A model generated the notes under the pieces. It ran no database searches. It saw nothing but the letters and a program-made list of their open reading frames with translations, and was not told the origin of the DNA. A stretch of DNA of 64,000 nt from CBDBEU01 sp965204565 (lineage in GTDB: Bacteria; Pseudomonadota; Alphaproteobacteria; Rhizobiales; TMED25). Below, piece by piece: positions 46,816 to 57,340 of this stretch (position 1 is its first letter; every line of letters begins with the position of its first letter). A program made the translations under genes and the position numbers. The DNA is taken from the NCBI GenBank assembly GCA_965204565.1, contig CBDBEU010000004.1, positions 186,001-250,000 on the forward strand. Direction: 5' to 3'.

Positions 46816-47265
46816 ATGGAATTTCTCTCGGATGCCTATCCGTGGATAAAGGCGCTGCATATCATATCAATGGTTGCTTGGATGGCAGCTATGCTTTATC
46901 TTCCGCGATTGTTTGTCTATCATGCGGGTGTGGTGGTGGACGGGCCGGAATCAACGCTGTTCAAGGTAATGGAACGGCGTTTGGCAAAGGCTATAATGAC
47001 ACCGGCGATGATCGCAACCTGGGTGTTTGGGCTTACCTTGGCTGTGACCCCAAGCATCATAGATTGGAGCGGCGATTATTGGTTCCATGCAAAGTTCGTT
47101 CTGATATTCGGTCTGACCGGTTTGCATGGATTTTACACTGGCTGCATGCGTGCTTTTGCTGAGGGTCGAAACCAGCACAGCGCTCGATTTTACCGGTTTT
47201 TCAATGAAGTGCCGACTGTCATCATGATCATGGTCGTGGTGCTCGTTGTGGTCAGACCGTTTTAA
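46816..47265 (+). CDS. hemJ: Protoporphyrinogen oxidase HemJ
   Basis: 149 residues, intact, four transmembrane segments. HemJ oxidises protoporphyrinogen IX to protoporphyrin IX in the membrane. Family sequence includes WIKALHIISMVAWMAAMLYL with the functional His, LPRLFVYHAG, KAIMTPAMIATWVFGL, FHAKFVLIFGLTGLHGFYTG and RFFNEVPTVIMIMVVVLVVV. Between hemE and rho on one strand, 36 bp after hemE. Confidence 0.94.
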   Translation: MEFLSDAYPWIKALHIISMVAWMAAMLYLPRLFVYHAGVVVDGPESTLFKVMERRLAKAIMTPAMIATWVFGLTLAVTPSIIDWSGDYWFHAKFVLIFGLTGLHGFYTGCMRAFAEGRNQHSARFYRFFNEVPTVIMIMVVVLVVVRPF

Positions 47266-47442
47266 CGGGTCTTTTGTTTTCGTGATTGATTTGATATAGT
47301 GAGCGCGAATTCAAATATGATTCTGGACAGAATGATTGCGAAAATTCGCGCCTGTCCAAGATCCCTGTCATAGCCATTCCCCCGAAAACAGGATCCGGTG
47401 TCGATCGCGCACCATTCGCCGTTTAATATAAGAGTGTACTCC

Positions 47443-48762
47443 ATGTCCACCACTGAACTCGCCCCGCCGGTTTCTGAAAGCCGCCAGCTTGAAGCAGGTA
47501 CGCAAATCAAGCTCCAGGAGCTTAAAGACAAGTCGCCGACGGAGCTGCTTGCCTTTGCTGAAGAGCATGAAATCGACAACGCCAGTACGCTCAGAAAACA
47601 GGAATTGATGTTTGCAATTCTGAAGCGACTGGCGGAACGGGATGTGACAATTGTCGGCGAGGGTGTGGTCGAAGTTCTGCAAGACGGATTTGGATTCTTG
47701 CGCTCGCCGGATGCCAATTATCTGCCGGGACCGGATGATATTTATGTCAGTCCCAGTCAAATAAGACGATTTTCGTTGCGCACCGGCGATACCGTCGAGG
47801 GCGAGATCAGAAGCCCGAAAGAGGGTGAGCGGTATTTTGCCCTGTTAAAGGTGAACTCAATCAATTTTGAGGATCCGGAAGCGGCTCGACACAAGATCCA
47901 TTTCGACAATCTGACACCTCTATACCCAGATTCGCCGCTCAATATGGAAGTCGATGATCCAACCTTGAAAGACAAGAGCGCGCGGGTCATCGACATTGTT
48001 GCGCCACTCGGCAAGGGCCAGCGTGGGCTAATCGTTGCGCCACCACGCACTGGTAAGACGGTTCTGTTGCAGAACATCGCGCATTCGATAACCGCTAATC
48101 ATCCTGAATGCTATCTGATTGTGCTGCTGATCGACGAGCGGCCGGAGGAAGTGACCGATATGCGGCGCTCGGTGAAGGGCGAGGTTGTGTCATCCACTTT
48201 TGACGAACCAGCAGTGCGTCATGTCCAGGTGGCTGAAATGGTGATCGAAAAAGCCAAGCGGTTGGTCGAGCACGGGCGCGATGTGGTGATTCTCCTAGAT
48301 TCGATCACAAGGCTTGGTCGTGCCTACAACACCGTGGTGCCATCATCGGGCAAGGTGTTGACCGGTGGTGTGGATGCCAATGCGCTGCAACGGCCGAAAA
48401 GGATTTTCGGTGCGGCGCGCAACATTGAGGAAGGGGGATCGCTGACCATCATCTCAACGGCCCTGATCGATACCGGCAGTCGCATGGACGAAGTAATTTT
48501 TGAAGAGTTTAAGGGAACCGGTAACTCCGAAATTATTCTCGACCGCAAGGTCGCCGACAAGCGCGTGTTCCCGTCAATGGATATTCTGCGTTCCGGTACC
48601 CGCAAGGAAGAATTGTTGGTTCCGGTGCCGATCTTGAAAAAGATGTTTGTACTGCGCCGAATTCTCAATCCGATGGGAACTGTCGATGCGATCGAGTTTC
48701 TGCTCGACAAACTAAGTCAGACCAAATCCAATGACGATTTCTTTGAGTCCATGAATACCTGA
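47443..48762 (+). CDS. rho: Transcription termination factor Rho
   Basis: 439 residues, intact. Hexameric RNA helicase that ends transcription. Start chosen at ATG 47443 (MSTTELAPPV); the upstream in-frame residues read poorly. N-terminal KLQELKDKSPTELLAFAEEH, RNA-binding cold-shock-like domain (DGFGFLRSPDANYLPGPDDI), Walker A LIVAPPRTGKTVLLQNIA, Walker B VVILLDSITRLGRAYN, and the R-loop PSSGKVLTGGVDANAL. The N-terminal extension of about 18 residues is longer than usual in rhizobia. The next gene would normally be a tRNA-modification gene; instead IS3 sequence starts 9 bp after the stop. Confidence 0.97.
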   Translation: MSTTELAPPVSESRQLEAGTQIKLQELKDKSPTELLAFAEEHEIDNASTLRKQELMFAILKRLAERDVTIVGEGVVEVLQDGFGFLRSPDANYLPGPDDIYVSPSQIRRFSLRTGDTVEGEIRSPKEGERYFALLKVNSINFEDPEAARHKIHFDNLTPLYPDSPLNMEVDDPTLKDKSARVIDIVAPLGKGQRGLIVAPPRTGKTVLLQNIAHSITANHPECYLIVLLIDERPEEVTDMRRSVKGEVVSSTFDEPAVRHVQVAEMVIEKAKRLVEHGRDVVILLDSITRLGRAYNTVVPSSGKVLTGGVDANALQRPKRIFGAARNIEEGGSLTIISTALIDTGSRMDEVIFEEFKGTGNSEIILDRKVADKRVFPSMDILRSGTRKEELLVPVPILKKMFVLRRILNPMGTVDAIEFLLDKLSQTKSNDDFFESMNT

Positions 48763-48771
48763 TGCTGGGTC

Positions 48772-49030
48772 TGCGGGATCTTTTTGGTGATCCGGCCTTT
48801 GAGTTGGAATCCGACCATCGTCCAATCGGCAGTTCGGCCGATCAGGGATGCAGCGTATGGGATTGTCGGCCTCCTCGGCAATACGTTTCAGGTGCAGGTG
48901 GGCGATAGCCCGGCGACGAGTGTGGCCTCTCGGTGTTGTAGAAGCGCCGCCACTGCTTGATCAGGATCTGCGCCTGAGTGAGTGTGGTGAAGATTTCCCG
49001 GTTCAGACATTCATACCTCAGCTTTGCATT
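48772..49030 (-). mobile_element. IS3 right-end fragment (third copy)
   Basis: Minus-strand copy of the same IS3 family (TTTTTGGTGATCCGGCCTTT, then AQILIKQWRRFYNTERPHSS and LTQ-type sequence), about 260 bp. It is cut after the YECLNREIF codons. Starts 9 bp after rho. Confidence 0.8.
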
Positions 49031-49099
49031 AACCCCACATTTCCAAAGTAACGTGACGTTCGCGCCTGTGACAGCCGGTAACATGTTACATTTCAGGAT

Positions 49100-49960
49100 G
49101 TTGTGTGGGCTGCAGGGGGCGGATCACCCGCAGGGTGCAGGCGAAACGGGTGATATCAGGCTCGGTTTCGACAGTCGGGTGCGGCAGCCGGTCTTTGGGC
49201 GATCGGGGGATTGATCGGGCTCAAGCCGGTGTTGGCGCGATATGCGGATCGTGAGCTGATGCGGTTCTTCCGGGCCGATGCCGCTTTTGCCGTCCCGGAG
49301 CTCTACAAGACGCCGGAGGCGGAGGGCTGTTCCTGCGCCATCCGGCCCGGGAAGATCGCTGTTCCGGAAAGCAGGATTGCGCCTGTGCTCAAGCGCCCCG
49401 CGGGGCGCCCGCCGACCCATGTGTGGCGCATCTGCGGCGACTTCGCGTATCGGGGCCGCGTCACGGGACAAACCACGGCGGGTCGTCGCCGAGGTCGAGC
49501 GGCATCCGGGTGACTTGTTCCTGAAGATAGGCTTCCCAAAGATCGGCTTCGTGGTCACCAACCCGCCGATGGAGCCGGACCGGATCATTCGGTTCTACAA
49601 CCAGCGCGGCACCGCCGAACGGCATGTCGAGGCAGGCAGGCGGTCAATCGGACGCGTCTTTCCTGCAAGGGCATGGCGCGGAACGAGGTGCGGCTTCAGC
49701 TTCATGCATCGGCCTGCAATCCCGGTGTCTTGCTGCAGGGCGCCGATCTGCCGGAGGAGACGGCCGACCGGCCTGCGGACCCGCCTAATCAGGATCGGAG
49801 CGCGGATCGTCCGCCACGCCCCGATCCATCATGTTCCAACCGGCCGAGGCGGCTGTCGGCGGCGCTCTGTTCACCCGCATCCCTGCGGCCATCCAACGGC
49901 TCCGTGCGCCCCCGGTACCGGCATGACGGTGTCGGCGATCAAACCCGGGGGGAAGTGGCT
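49100..49960 (+). mobile_element. IS1380-family remnant
   Basis: Transposase sequence in several frames: GDIRLGFDSRVRQPVFG, LMRFFRADAAFAVPELYKTP, RRVVAEVERHPGDLFLKIGF, IIRFYNQRGTAERHVEAGRR, then VRLQLHASACNPG-type. No ends determined. A further 300 bp to the next gene shows nothing but IS-like residue. Confidence 0.7.
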
Positions 49961-50258
49961 CGACGGGTCTGACCCGGCGGGTGCCGTTCAGACCGACTTC
50001 CAGTTCAAGCCCGTTGCAGCAGCGATAAATCGCGCCCGTTCACGAACCGGATGTCCGAACCACGACACAGCCTGCCCAAGAGGATTGATCCGTACGCAAT
50101 ACAGCGGCAGCATGATCGAAACGGCGTTCTAATCGGGGAATGTCGGTTGATATTTTCTGACAATCGGCAATTCCGTGGACAGGTCAAGCGTCATCTCGCC
50201 ATGCTGTCATTGCACTGGGCGCGTGCTAGCGCATATGTAGGTGAAAAAGGAGACTGGG

Positions 50259-51290
50259 ATGGGATTTCTGCAAGGCGGCCAGTGGGTCGACAAATGGCAC
50301 GACACCAAATCGACCGGCGGGCGCTATCGGCGCAAACCCTCAACCTACCGTAGCTGGATCACGTCGGACGGCAGCCCGGGACCCAGCGGTACCGGCGGGT
50401 TCAAGGCCGAATCCGGGCGCTATCATCTTTATGTGTCATGGGCGTGCCCGTGGGCCCATCGGGCCTTGATCTTCCGCGCCATCAAGGGGCTGGAGGAGAT
50501 GATCTCGATCTCCGCCGTCAATCCGGTAATGGCCTCTGAAGGGTGGACCTTCGAGCCTGGCGACAATGTGATCCCCGACAGTGTCAACGGCGCCTCGCGG
50601 CTCTATGAGGTCTATCTCAAGGCCGATCCGGCTTATGAGGGCCGGGTTACGGTGCCTACCTTGTGGGACCGGGAGACCCAAACCATCGTCAATAATGAAT
50701 CGTCTGAAATCATCCGCATGTTCAACTCGGCCTTTGACGGCCTCGGCGCACGGCCCGACGACTATTACCCCGAGGCGCTGCGCGGCGAGATCGACGAGGT
50801 CAACGAGTTCATCTACCGCAACATCAACAACGGCGTTTACCGCTCAGGCTTTGCCACCATGCAGGAAGCTTATGAAGAAGCGGTAACGGCGCTGTTTGAA
50901 ACGCTTGACGGATTTGAGGAGCGCCTGTCGCGCCAGCGCTATCTGGCGGGCGATGTGATTACCGAATCTGACTGGCGCTTTCTACCGACATTGCTGCGGT
51001 TCGATGCGGTCTATCACGGCCATTTCAAATGCAATCTGCGCCGCATCGCCGACTATCCCATTCTTTCAGGCTATATGCGCGAACTCTATCAGTTTCCCGG
51101 TGTCGCCAGCACTGTGTTCGTCGAGCACACCAAGCAGCACTATTACGCCAGCCACAAATCGATCAATCCGACCGGTATCGTGCCGATCGGGCCGGAGCTT
51201 GATTTCGATGTGCCGCATGGACGCGAAAGCCTGAAGGGCCCTGAAGGGCGCGGATTTACCGGGCAGCGCTGCCCTCCAGCGCCGTGCTGA
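50259..51290 (+). CDS. Glutathionyl-hydroquinone reductase (Omega-class GST)
   Basis: 343 residues from ATG 50259, with AAGGAGA just upstream. Reduces glutathionyl-hydroquinones and related adducts using glutathione. The thioredoxin-like half carries the catalytic Cys in YHLYVSWACPWAHRALIF and VTVPTLWDRETQTIVNNESS; the helical half follows (EVNEFIYRNINNGVYRSGFA, RYLAGDVITESDWRFLPTLL). The last 20 or so residues (GPEGRGFTGQRCPPAPC) look like read-through into the convergent cyclase gene, whose 3' end overlaps by 35 bp. Otherwise intact. Confidence 0.9.
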   Translation: MGFLQGGQWVDKWHDTKSTGGRYRRKPSTYRSWITSDGSPGPSGTGGFKAESGRYHLYVSWACPWAHRALIFRAIKGLEEMISISAVNPVMASEGWTFEPGDNVIPDSVNGASRLYEVYLKADPAYEGRVTVPTLWDRETQTIVNNESSEIIRMFNSAFDGLGARPDDYYPEALRGEIDEVNEFIYRNINNGVYRSGFATMQEAYEEAVTALFETLDGFEERLSRQRYLAGDVITESDWRFLPTLLRFDAVYHGHFKCNLRRIADYPILSGYMRELYQFPGVASTVFVEHTKQHYYASHKSINPTGIVPIGPELDFDVPHGRESLKGPEGRGFTGQRCPPAPC

Positions 51291-52968
51291 ACGATGCAAA
51301 ATCGGCGAACGCCTGAACTTTGAGGGGCTGGCCGCGCCCCTTGACGGTAATTTCGTGCACCGCGCCGCCATCGAGCTTCAAGCCGGAAGCATGCACCACC
51401 GCGTGCGAGATGACGGCGACCGCCGAAAGCTCCTTGGTGGCGGTCTCCAGCCGCGCAGCGGCATTGACCGTGTCGCCAAGCGCGGTGATCGACTGGGGTG
51501 CGCCTTCGCGTTCGGACGCAGCGGCGCCGATGCGGCCAAGAATGGCAGGTCCGGCATGAACGCCAACGCCGATCCTGATCGGCGTCTCTAGGCTCGAACC
51601 AAGCTCGCGATTGAGCGCCTCGACCGCCGCGCCAATCGCGTCGATGGCGTGCAGCGCCTGCACGCTTCCAACCTTGTGGCCTTCGCTCATGCCGAAAATC
51701 GCCATCACCCCGTCGCCGATAAACTTGTCGATCTGGCCGCCATTTTCGGTGATTGCATCGGCGACCAGACCCAGATAACGGTTGAGCACGAACACCACGT
51801 CAAATGGCAGGCGCGTTTCGGCAAATCCGGTGAAATCGCGCATATCGACAAACATGATGGCGACCGGGCGCTCTATGCCCCAATGATAGGCATCGCGCAA
51901 TTGACCTGTCGAAAGCTCTGCCTCGCGCGCGGCCACCAGCGGCTGGATCGAAATATCGGCGCGCGGCTTGATCTGGCAGGCAAGGCGGGTGTGCTCCTCG
52001 GCACTGATGCGTTCCAGCACCGATTGTTCGGCTGGAGATGGCGGCTCGAGCAGTTCCCTGCCTGAAAGGATTTCCACGCGGCAGGTCGAACACCGCGCGC
52101 GTCCGCCGCAAACGGCGGCATGGGGAATGCCAAACATGCGCGAAATCTCAAGCAGGGTCGGACCGGGCACCACCTTGAAATCGCGCCCGCCGGGATAGTT
52201 GACGGCGATGCGCGGACGGACACGCTCAAGCAAGCGCGGCACCACAACCGCCAGCGCAAGAGCGCCAAGAAGGGCGAAGATCGCCTTGGTGCCGGTATCG
52301 ACTTGCATGAAAAAGGCGGCGACCTGTTCGGACGCCGGCGCGGTGGTCTGTATAAATGCCACCACTTGGCGGGCGGCGACAATCCAGCCGGCGGTGGAGA
52401 CAACCGGGATCAGGACCGCCAGCGCAAACAACGGCAGGAACATTCGCCGGTACCAGGGTCTGATCCTCAGCCAGAAATGAATGCCGATCACCGCATGGGT
52501 CCAGACCAGAAACAACAGGACGGTCTGAGCCAGCGCCGCCCCCGGCCACAGCAATGCCAGCTCGTTGGCGTAGGTGTCGTCGAAACCGAACTGCTGGTGC
52601 ATGCCGCGCGTCGCCAGCACATGAACCATCAACTGATAGGGAATGGCGAGCCCGAGCAACAGCTGAAATGCCTCCCAGGGCGCCATGCGCCATGTACGCC
52701 GCGTGATGATGCGGGCAAGCGCCATCGTGACGTGGACCAGCAGTGCGCCGTAGAGCGCCAGCGTCCCGGGCGCACTGCGCCAGAAGCCGCGCCGCCAGCT
52801 CTGCGCCCACTCCATGGCATCAAGCGAGATGAGGCCCAGTGCATGATTGAGGAAATGGGTCAGCACGAAGCTGAACAAGATAAGCCCCGAAATGAGGCGT
52901 AGGCGCTGAGCCGATGTTCCACCGGTAAACAGTGAAAACCGCCCGCGCTGGCGCTCGGCAATGCTCAA
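51256..52968 (-). CDS. Membrane adenylate/guanylate cyclase with ferredoxin domain
   Basis: 570 residues, intact. About six transmembrane helices with histidine-bearing loops (residues about 20-245, FVLTHFLNHALGLISL, VHVTMALARIITRRTW). A plant-type 2Fe-2S ferredoxin domain follows (about 255-345), with Cys-X5-Cys-X2-Cys in CGGRARCSTC and a fourth Cys in TRLACQIKP. The class III cyclase domain (about 365-560) has VAIMFVDMRDFTGFAETRLP and DKFIGDGVMAIFG with the metal Asp pair and SITALGDTVNAAARLE. Probably a redox- or heme-linked cyclic nucleotide signal at the membrane. No downstream receptor is in the window. Confidence 0.88.
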   Translation of the reverse strand: MSIAERQRGRFSLFTGGTSAQRLRLISGLILFSFVLTHFLNHALGLISLDAMEWAQSWRRGFWRSAPGTLALYGALLVHVTMALARIITRRTWRMAPWEAFQLLLGLAIPYQLMVHVLATRGMHQQFGFDDTYANELALLWPGAALAQTVLLFLVWTHAVIGIHFWLRIRPWYRRMFLPLFALAVLIPVVSTAGWIVAARQVVAFIQTTAPASEQVAAFFMQVDTGTKAIFALLGALALAVVVPRLLERVRPRIAVNYPGGRDFKVVPGPTLLEISRMFGIPHAAVCGGRARCSTCRVEILSGRELLEPPSPAEQSVLERISAEEHTRLACQIKPRADISIQPLVAAREAELSTGQLRDAYHWGIERPVAIMFVDMRDFTGFAETRLPFDVVFVLNRYLGLVADAITENGGQIDKFIGDGVMAIFGMSEGHKVGSVQALHAIDAIGAAVEALNRELGSSLETPIRIGVGVHAGPAILGRIGAAASEREGAPQSITALGDTVNAAARLETATKELSAVAVISHAVVHASGLKLDGGAVHEITVKGRGQPLKVQAFADFASFSTALEGSAAR

Positions 52969-53121
52969 ACTGGGGCTCCCCGGTCAATATGCGTTGAAAA
53001 AAGCCTATAGCAATTCCGGGCTCACTGGAATCTAACTTGGCGTGACCAAGGGGTGTGGCGCTGGCGACCGGGGCACCCTACATTCCAAAGATGTGAGGTG
53101 CAAACTGACAATGGAGTGATT

Positions 53122-53598
53122 ATGGCCAAGGCAATGTTTGGAGCGGGGTGTTTTTGGGGCATTGAAGCCGCATTCCGCCAAATTGAAGGTGTGAGTGATG
53201 TGTCGGTCGGATATTCCGGCGGCCTGACCGACCATCCCACCTATGAGCAGGTGTGCACCGGCCAGACAGGTCACGCCGAAGTTGTGGAGGTGACATTCGA
53301 TCCGCAAGTGGTCTCATATGAAACTCTGCTCGCAACTTTCTGGGCATCGCACGACCCCACTCAGATGAACCGCCAAGGACCTGATATCGGCACCCAGTAT
53401 CGCTCGGCGATCTTCACCTGCGAGGAAGAACAGAAAGAACTGGCACAATCATCAAAAAATGCACTTGATGCGTCGGGCAGTCTTTCAAGGCCGATTGCTA
53501 CCGAAATTACTCCGGCGACAGCATTCTGGCGGGCGGAAGAGTATCATCAGCGCTATTTCGAAAAACGCGACATTGACGCTTGTGCGTTCCAGCACTGA
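53122..53598 (+). CDS. msrA: Peptide methionine sulfoxide reductase MsrA
   Basis: 158 residues, intact. Repairs the S-epimer of methionine sulfoxide. Catalytic Cys10 in FGAGCFWGIEAAF, GYSGGLTDHPTYEQVCTGQT, and the substrate region DPTQMNRQGPDIGTQYRSAI. The start is the ATG after GGAGTG; longer frames upstream are non-coding. The short C-terminus lacks the recycling cysteines found in some MsrA, though one Cys (DIDACAFQH) is near the end. Confidence 0.94.
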   Translation: MAKAMFGAGCFWGIEAAFRQIEGVSDVSVGYSGGLTDHPTYEQVCTGQTGHAEVVEVTFDPQVVSYETLLATFWASHDPTQMNRQGPDIGTQYRSAIFTCEEEQKELAQSSKNALDASGSLSRPIATEITPATAFWRAEEYHQRYFEKRDIDACAFQH

Positions 53599-53673
53599 CC
53601 GGCCCACCCTTATCCACAGAGTTCACGGGCGGTAATTGTTTTTGCCAAAACGTCTTTTCGTGCCTATGCACAT

Positions 53674-54810
53674 GGACAACCTGACCCCCTTGGCTTTGAG
53701 CGTGTTGGCGTGATTCCGTGGGGATATCGGCGACGGAGGGTACGATGGCTGCACAGCGCGGGTTGTTCGATCCGGATGAGCGCTACGCGGCGTTATCGAA
53801 GGCGGGAGATCCACTGGAGCGGCTTGCCGGGGTTATCGACTTCGAGCTCTTTCGGCCAGAGTTGCCGGCCGGAGTTGGATGCGACGCTTGATCGTTCCGA
53901 TGGCAGGCAGGGCGGGCGCCCGCCGATGGACCCGGTCCTCATGTCAAGGTGCCGGTGATCCAGGCACTCTACGGTCTGTCGGATGCGCAGGCGGCGTTGC
54001 AAATCATGGACCGGTGCAGCTTTGGCCGTTTCCTCAGCCTCGATGACGGCGCGCGGGCGCCGGCCGAGACGACCATCCGGCGGTTCCGGGAAGCCCTGGT
54101 GCGGACCGGCGCGGTGGAGAAACTCTTCGCCCGGTTCGACGCGCATCTTGAGGACGCCGGATATCTCGCCCGGATATCCCGCCATGGGCGGGCAGATCGT
54201 CGATGCCGTCATCGGGGCGGCGCATGACCGATGCCGGGAAGGAGATCGTCAAGGGCGGGGGCATCCCGCCTGATTGGCAGGCCAATCCCCGGAAACCGGC
54301 GCAAAAGGATCGCGACGCGCGTTGGACGCTCAAGCGAGGGCGCAGGAAGACGCGCCCGGACGGCACGGCGATGGGCGCAATCGCCACGCCGGTGTTCGGC
54401 TGCAAATCCCATATCAATGCCGACCGGCGCCACGGCTTCGTCCGGACATGGATCGTCACCGACGCCGCCCAGCAAGCCGATGCCCGTGCATCACGAGAGG
54501 GCCAATGCCGCAGGTTCGAAGGTCCGATCCGCGATCGAACATCCCTTCGCCGGGATGAAGGCACGAACGGGGCTCTTCGTCCGCACCATCGGCATCGACC
54601 GGGCGAGGGCCAGGAGCGGCATGGCCAATATCGAAGTCAACATGAAACGGCTCCTGTTCCGGGAGCGCAAAGGCGCCGTGTCATAGCCCGGCCCCGGCGA
54701 AACCAGATCCCGAACCACACAACCCAGGCAAAGGGCCGACCCACATCGCGGCCGCAAATGCGCTCTCGTCACCCGATTCCAGGCAGCAGACAGGGGTCTG
54801 CAGGGTGTCC
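53674..54810 (+). mobile_element. IS5-family element, degenerate (copy 1)
   Basis: 1137 bp between inverted ends GGACA-CCTG-ACCCC. The transposase starts MAAQRGLFDPDERYAALSKA (ATG 53744) and is shifted repeatedly: YGLSDAQAALQIMDR, ETTIRRFREALVRTGAVEKL, RTLKRGRRKTRPD and, at the end, AGMKARTGLFVRTIGIDRAR. A block present in copy 2 (the HDGRVAGGHDV region) is missing. Confidence 0.85.
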
Positions 54811-54907
54811 AATTGTCATATATATGCAACACAACTGTTGTCCTGTTAGTGTTACATTCGTTCTAGGTTAGATTAGAATCATGACTGGCTGAAGGGCGCA
54901 AAGACCT

Positions 54908-55876
54908 ATGTTCAGAATTGCCCATATTTCAGATCTGCATTTGGATTTCAATATTGCTCCAACGTGGCGCGAGTTCGCGGGCAAGCGCGCTGTCGGATAC
55001 GTGAATTGGCGCTTGAGGCGGCGGCGTCATCATCAGCGGCGCATTCTCAACCGGCTGATGGACGATCTGGCAACGCAGAACGCAGACCACATCGTTATCA
55101 CCGGAGATCTGATCAATCTGGCTCTGCCGGGCGAGTTCGATGCGGCGGCGGACTGGCTGGCAGCGCTTGGCCGGCCCGAGCGCATTTCGGTTGTGCCCGG
55201 CAATCACGATGCCTATGCGCGCGTACCGTTCAAGCGTTCGATCGGACAATGGCGCGACTTCATGACCGGCGATCCGGCGACGCGCGACTGGTTCGCCGGC
55301 AGTGAAGGCTCGTTCCCTTTCGTGCGGGTGCGCGAAGGGGTGTCCATTATCGGTCTTTCCTCGGCGGTGCCATCGCTGCCGATGATGGCCTATGGCAAGC
55401 TCGGCCGCAGCCAGATCGAACGGCTCGGCGTGATTTTGCGCAGGCTGGCGAAAGACGACCTGTACCGCATCGTCATGATCCACCATCCACCGGTCTCGGC
55501 CTCGGCGGCGCGCTGGAATCAACTGCTCGACGACAAGGCGCTGCAGGCGGTACTCAAGACCAATGGCGCTGAACTGGTGCTGCATGGTCATCTGCATCGC
55601 CGCTCGGTGCGCTATCTGGAAGGCCCCAAAGGCATCATCCCGGTGCTCGGCGTTCCTTCAGCTTCGCTGGTGTTTCAGGAAAACCGCCCCAGTGCCGCCT
55701 ACAATCTCTACGATATTGGCGGCGCCGGGCAGGAAAGTTTGCTGGAAATCACCTCCCGCTCTCTCAAGGCGACGGGGCGCGGTTTTACCGATGCTGCTTT
55801 CACCGAAAGCGCCGCCTTGCCGGAAATGTGGCAGGGCGGACGCGTGATCGCCGCGGCGCGGGCCTATACGCTCTAG
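54908..55876 (+). CDS. Calcineurin-like metallophosphoesterase
   Basis: 322 residues, intact. All dinuclear-metal motifs are present: HISDLHLDF (1st), VITGDLINL (2nd), VVPGNHDAY (3rd), MIHHPPVS (4th) and VLHGHLHRRS (5th). It begins MFRIAHISDL. Likely cytoplasmic hydrolase of phosphoesters; the substrate is unknown (related enzymes include cyclic nucleotide and lipid-intermediate phosphatases). It lies between two copies of the same IS5 element, the right of which has a perfect 4-bp target duplication. No signal peptide. Confidence 0.88.
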   Translation: MFRIAHISDLHLDFNIAPTWREFAGKRAVGYVNWRLRRRRHHQRRILNRLMDDLATQNADHIVITGDLINLALPGEFDAAADWLAALGRPERISVVPGNHDAYARVPFKRSIGQWRDFMTGDPATRDWFAGSEGSFPFVRVREGVSIIGLSSAVPSLPMMAYGKLGRSQIERLGVILRRLAKDDLYRIVMIHHPPVSASAARWNQLLDDKALQAVLKTNGAELVLHGHLHRRSVRYLEGPKGIIPVLGVPSASLVFQENRPSAAYNLYDIGGAGQESLLEITSRSLKATGRGFTDAAFTESAALPEMWQGGRVIAAARAYTL

Positions 55877-56052
55877 GAAATACGCGCTCCAGGAATTTCA
55901 CGGGGCGGCGCGTGAATCGCGGCTGCCATTGTCGGTATACCGGGTCGGCAAGCTTCACCAACAGCACGCAACGCCGCCAAGCGGGCTGCCGCGCCATGCG
56001 CATGCCAATGGCCGCACACCGACGGGCCCCATCAAACAGGGCCTACACAATT

Positions 56053-57340
56053 GGACGCCCTGACCCCCCTGGCTTTGAGCGTGTTGGCGTGATTCCGTGG
56101 GGATATCGGCGACGGAGGGTAGGATGGCTGCACAGCGCGGGTTGTTCGATCCGGATGAGCGCTACGCGGCGTTATCGAAGGCAGGAGATCCGCTGGAGCG
56201 GCCTGCCGGGGTTATCGACTTCGAGCTCTTCCGGCCAGAGTTGCCGGCAAGAGCTGGATGCGACGCTTGATCGTTCCGATGGCAGGCAGGGCGGGGGCAG
56301 GCAGGGCGGGCGCCCGCCGATGGACCCGGTCCTCATGTTCAAGGTGCCGGTGATCCAGGCGCTCTAAGGTCTGTCGGATGCGCAGGCGGCGTTCCACATC
56401 ATGGACCGGCGCACCTTTGGCCGTTTCCTCAGCCTCGATGACGGCGCGCGGGCGCCGGACGAGACGACCATCCGGCGGTTCCGGGAAGCCCTGGTGCGGA
56501 CCGGCGCGGTGGAGAAACTCTTCGCCCGGTTCGACGCGCATCTTGAGGACGCCGGATATCTCGCCCGGATATCCCGCCATGGGCGGGCAGATCGTCGATG
56601 CCACCATCGTGGCGGCCCCGCGCCAGCGCATGACCGATGCCGGGAAGGAGATCGTCAAGGGCATAGAGGTATGGAAACGGGGGGCATCCCGCCTGATTGG
56701 CAGGCCAATCCCCGGAAACCGGCGCAAAAGGATCGCGACGCGCGTTGGACGCTCAAGCGAGGGCGCAGGAAGACGCGCCCGGACGGGCACGGCGATGGGC
56801 GCAATCGCCACGCCGGTGTTCGGCTGCAAATCTCATATCAATGCCGACCGGCGCCACGGCTTCGTCCGGACATGGATCGTCACCGACGCCGCCCGGCATG
56901 ACGGACGCGTAGCGGGCGGACACGACGTATCGGTCGCAGAACAACGAGAAGAAAATCGCCCGGGCCGGGCTGACCCCGAAGGTCCATTTCTGCCGCCCGC
57001 CCGGCAAGCCGATGCCCGTGCATCACGAGAGGGCCAATGCCGTAGGGTCGAAGGTCCGATCCGCGATCGAACATCCCTTCGCCGGGATGAAGGCACGAAT
57101 GGGGCTCTTCGTCCGCACCATCGGCTTCGACCGGGCGAGGGCTAGGATCGGCATGGCCAACATCGCATTCAACATGAAACGGCTCCTGTTCCGGGAACGC
57201 AAAGGCGCCGTGGCATAGCCCGGCCCCGGCGAAACCGAATCCCGAACCACAACCCAGGCAAAGGGCCGACCCGCATCGCGGCCGTAAATGCGCTCTCGTC
57301 ACCCGATTCCGGGCAGCAGACAGGGGTCTGCAGGGTGTCC
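56053..57340 (+). mobile_element. IS5-family element (copy 2) with target duplication
   Basis: 1288 bp with ends GGACGCCCTGACCCC and, inverted, GGACACCCTGCAGACCCC, flanked by AATT on both sides (56049-56052, 57341-57344). The transposase is broken by several frameshifts (MAAQRGLFDPDERYAALSKA, MGGQIVDATIVAAPRQRMTD, AAR/HDGRVAGGHD, EHPFAGMKARMGLFVRTIGF), so it inserted while still functional or in trans. Confidence 0.88.
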
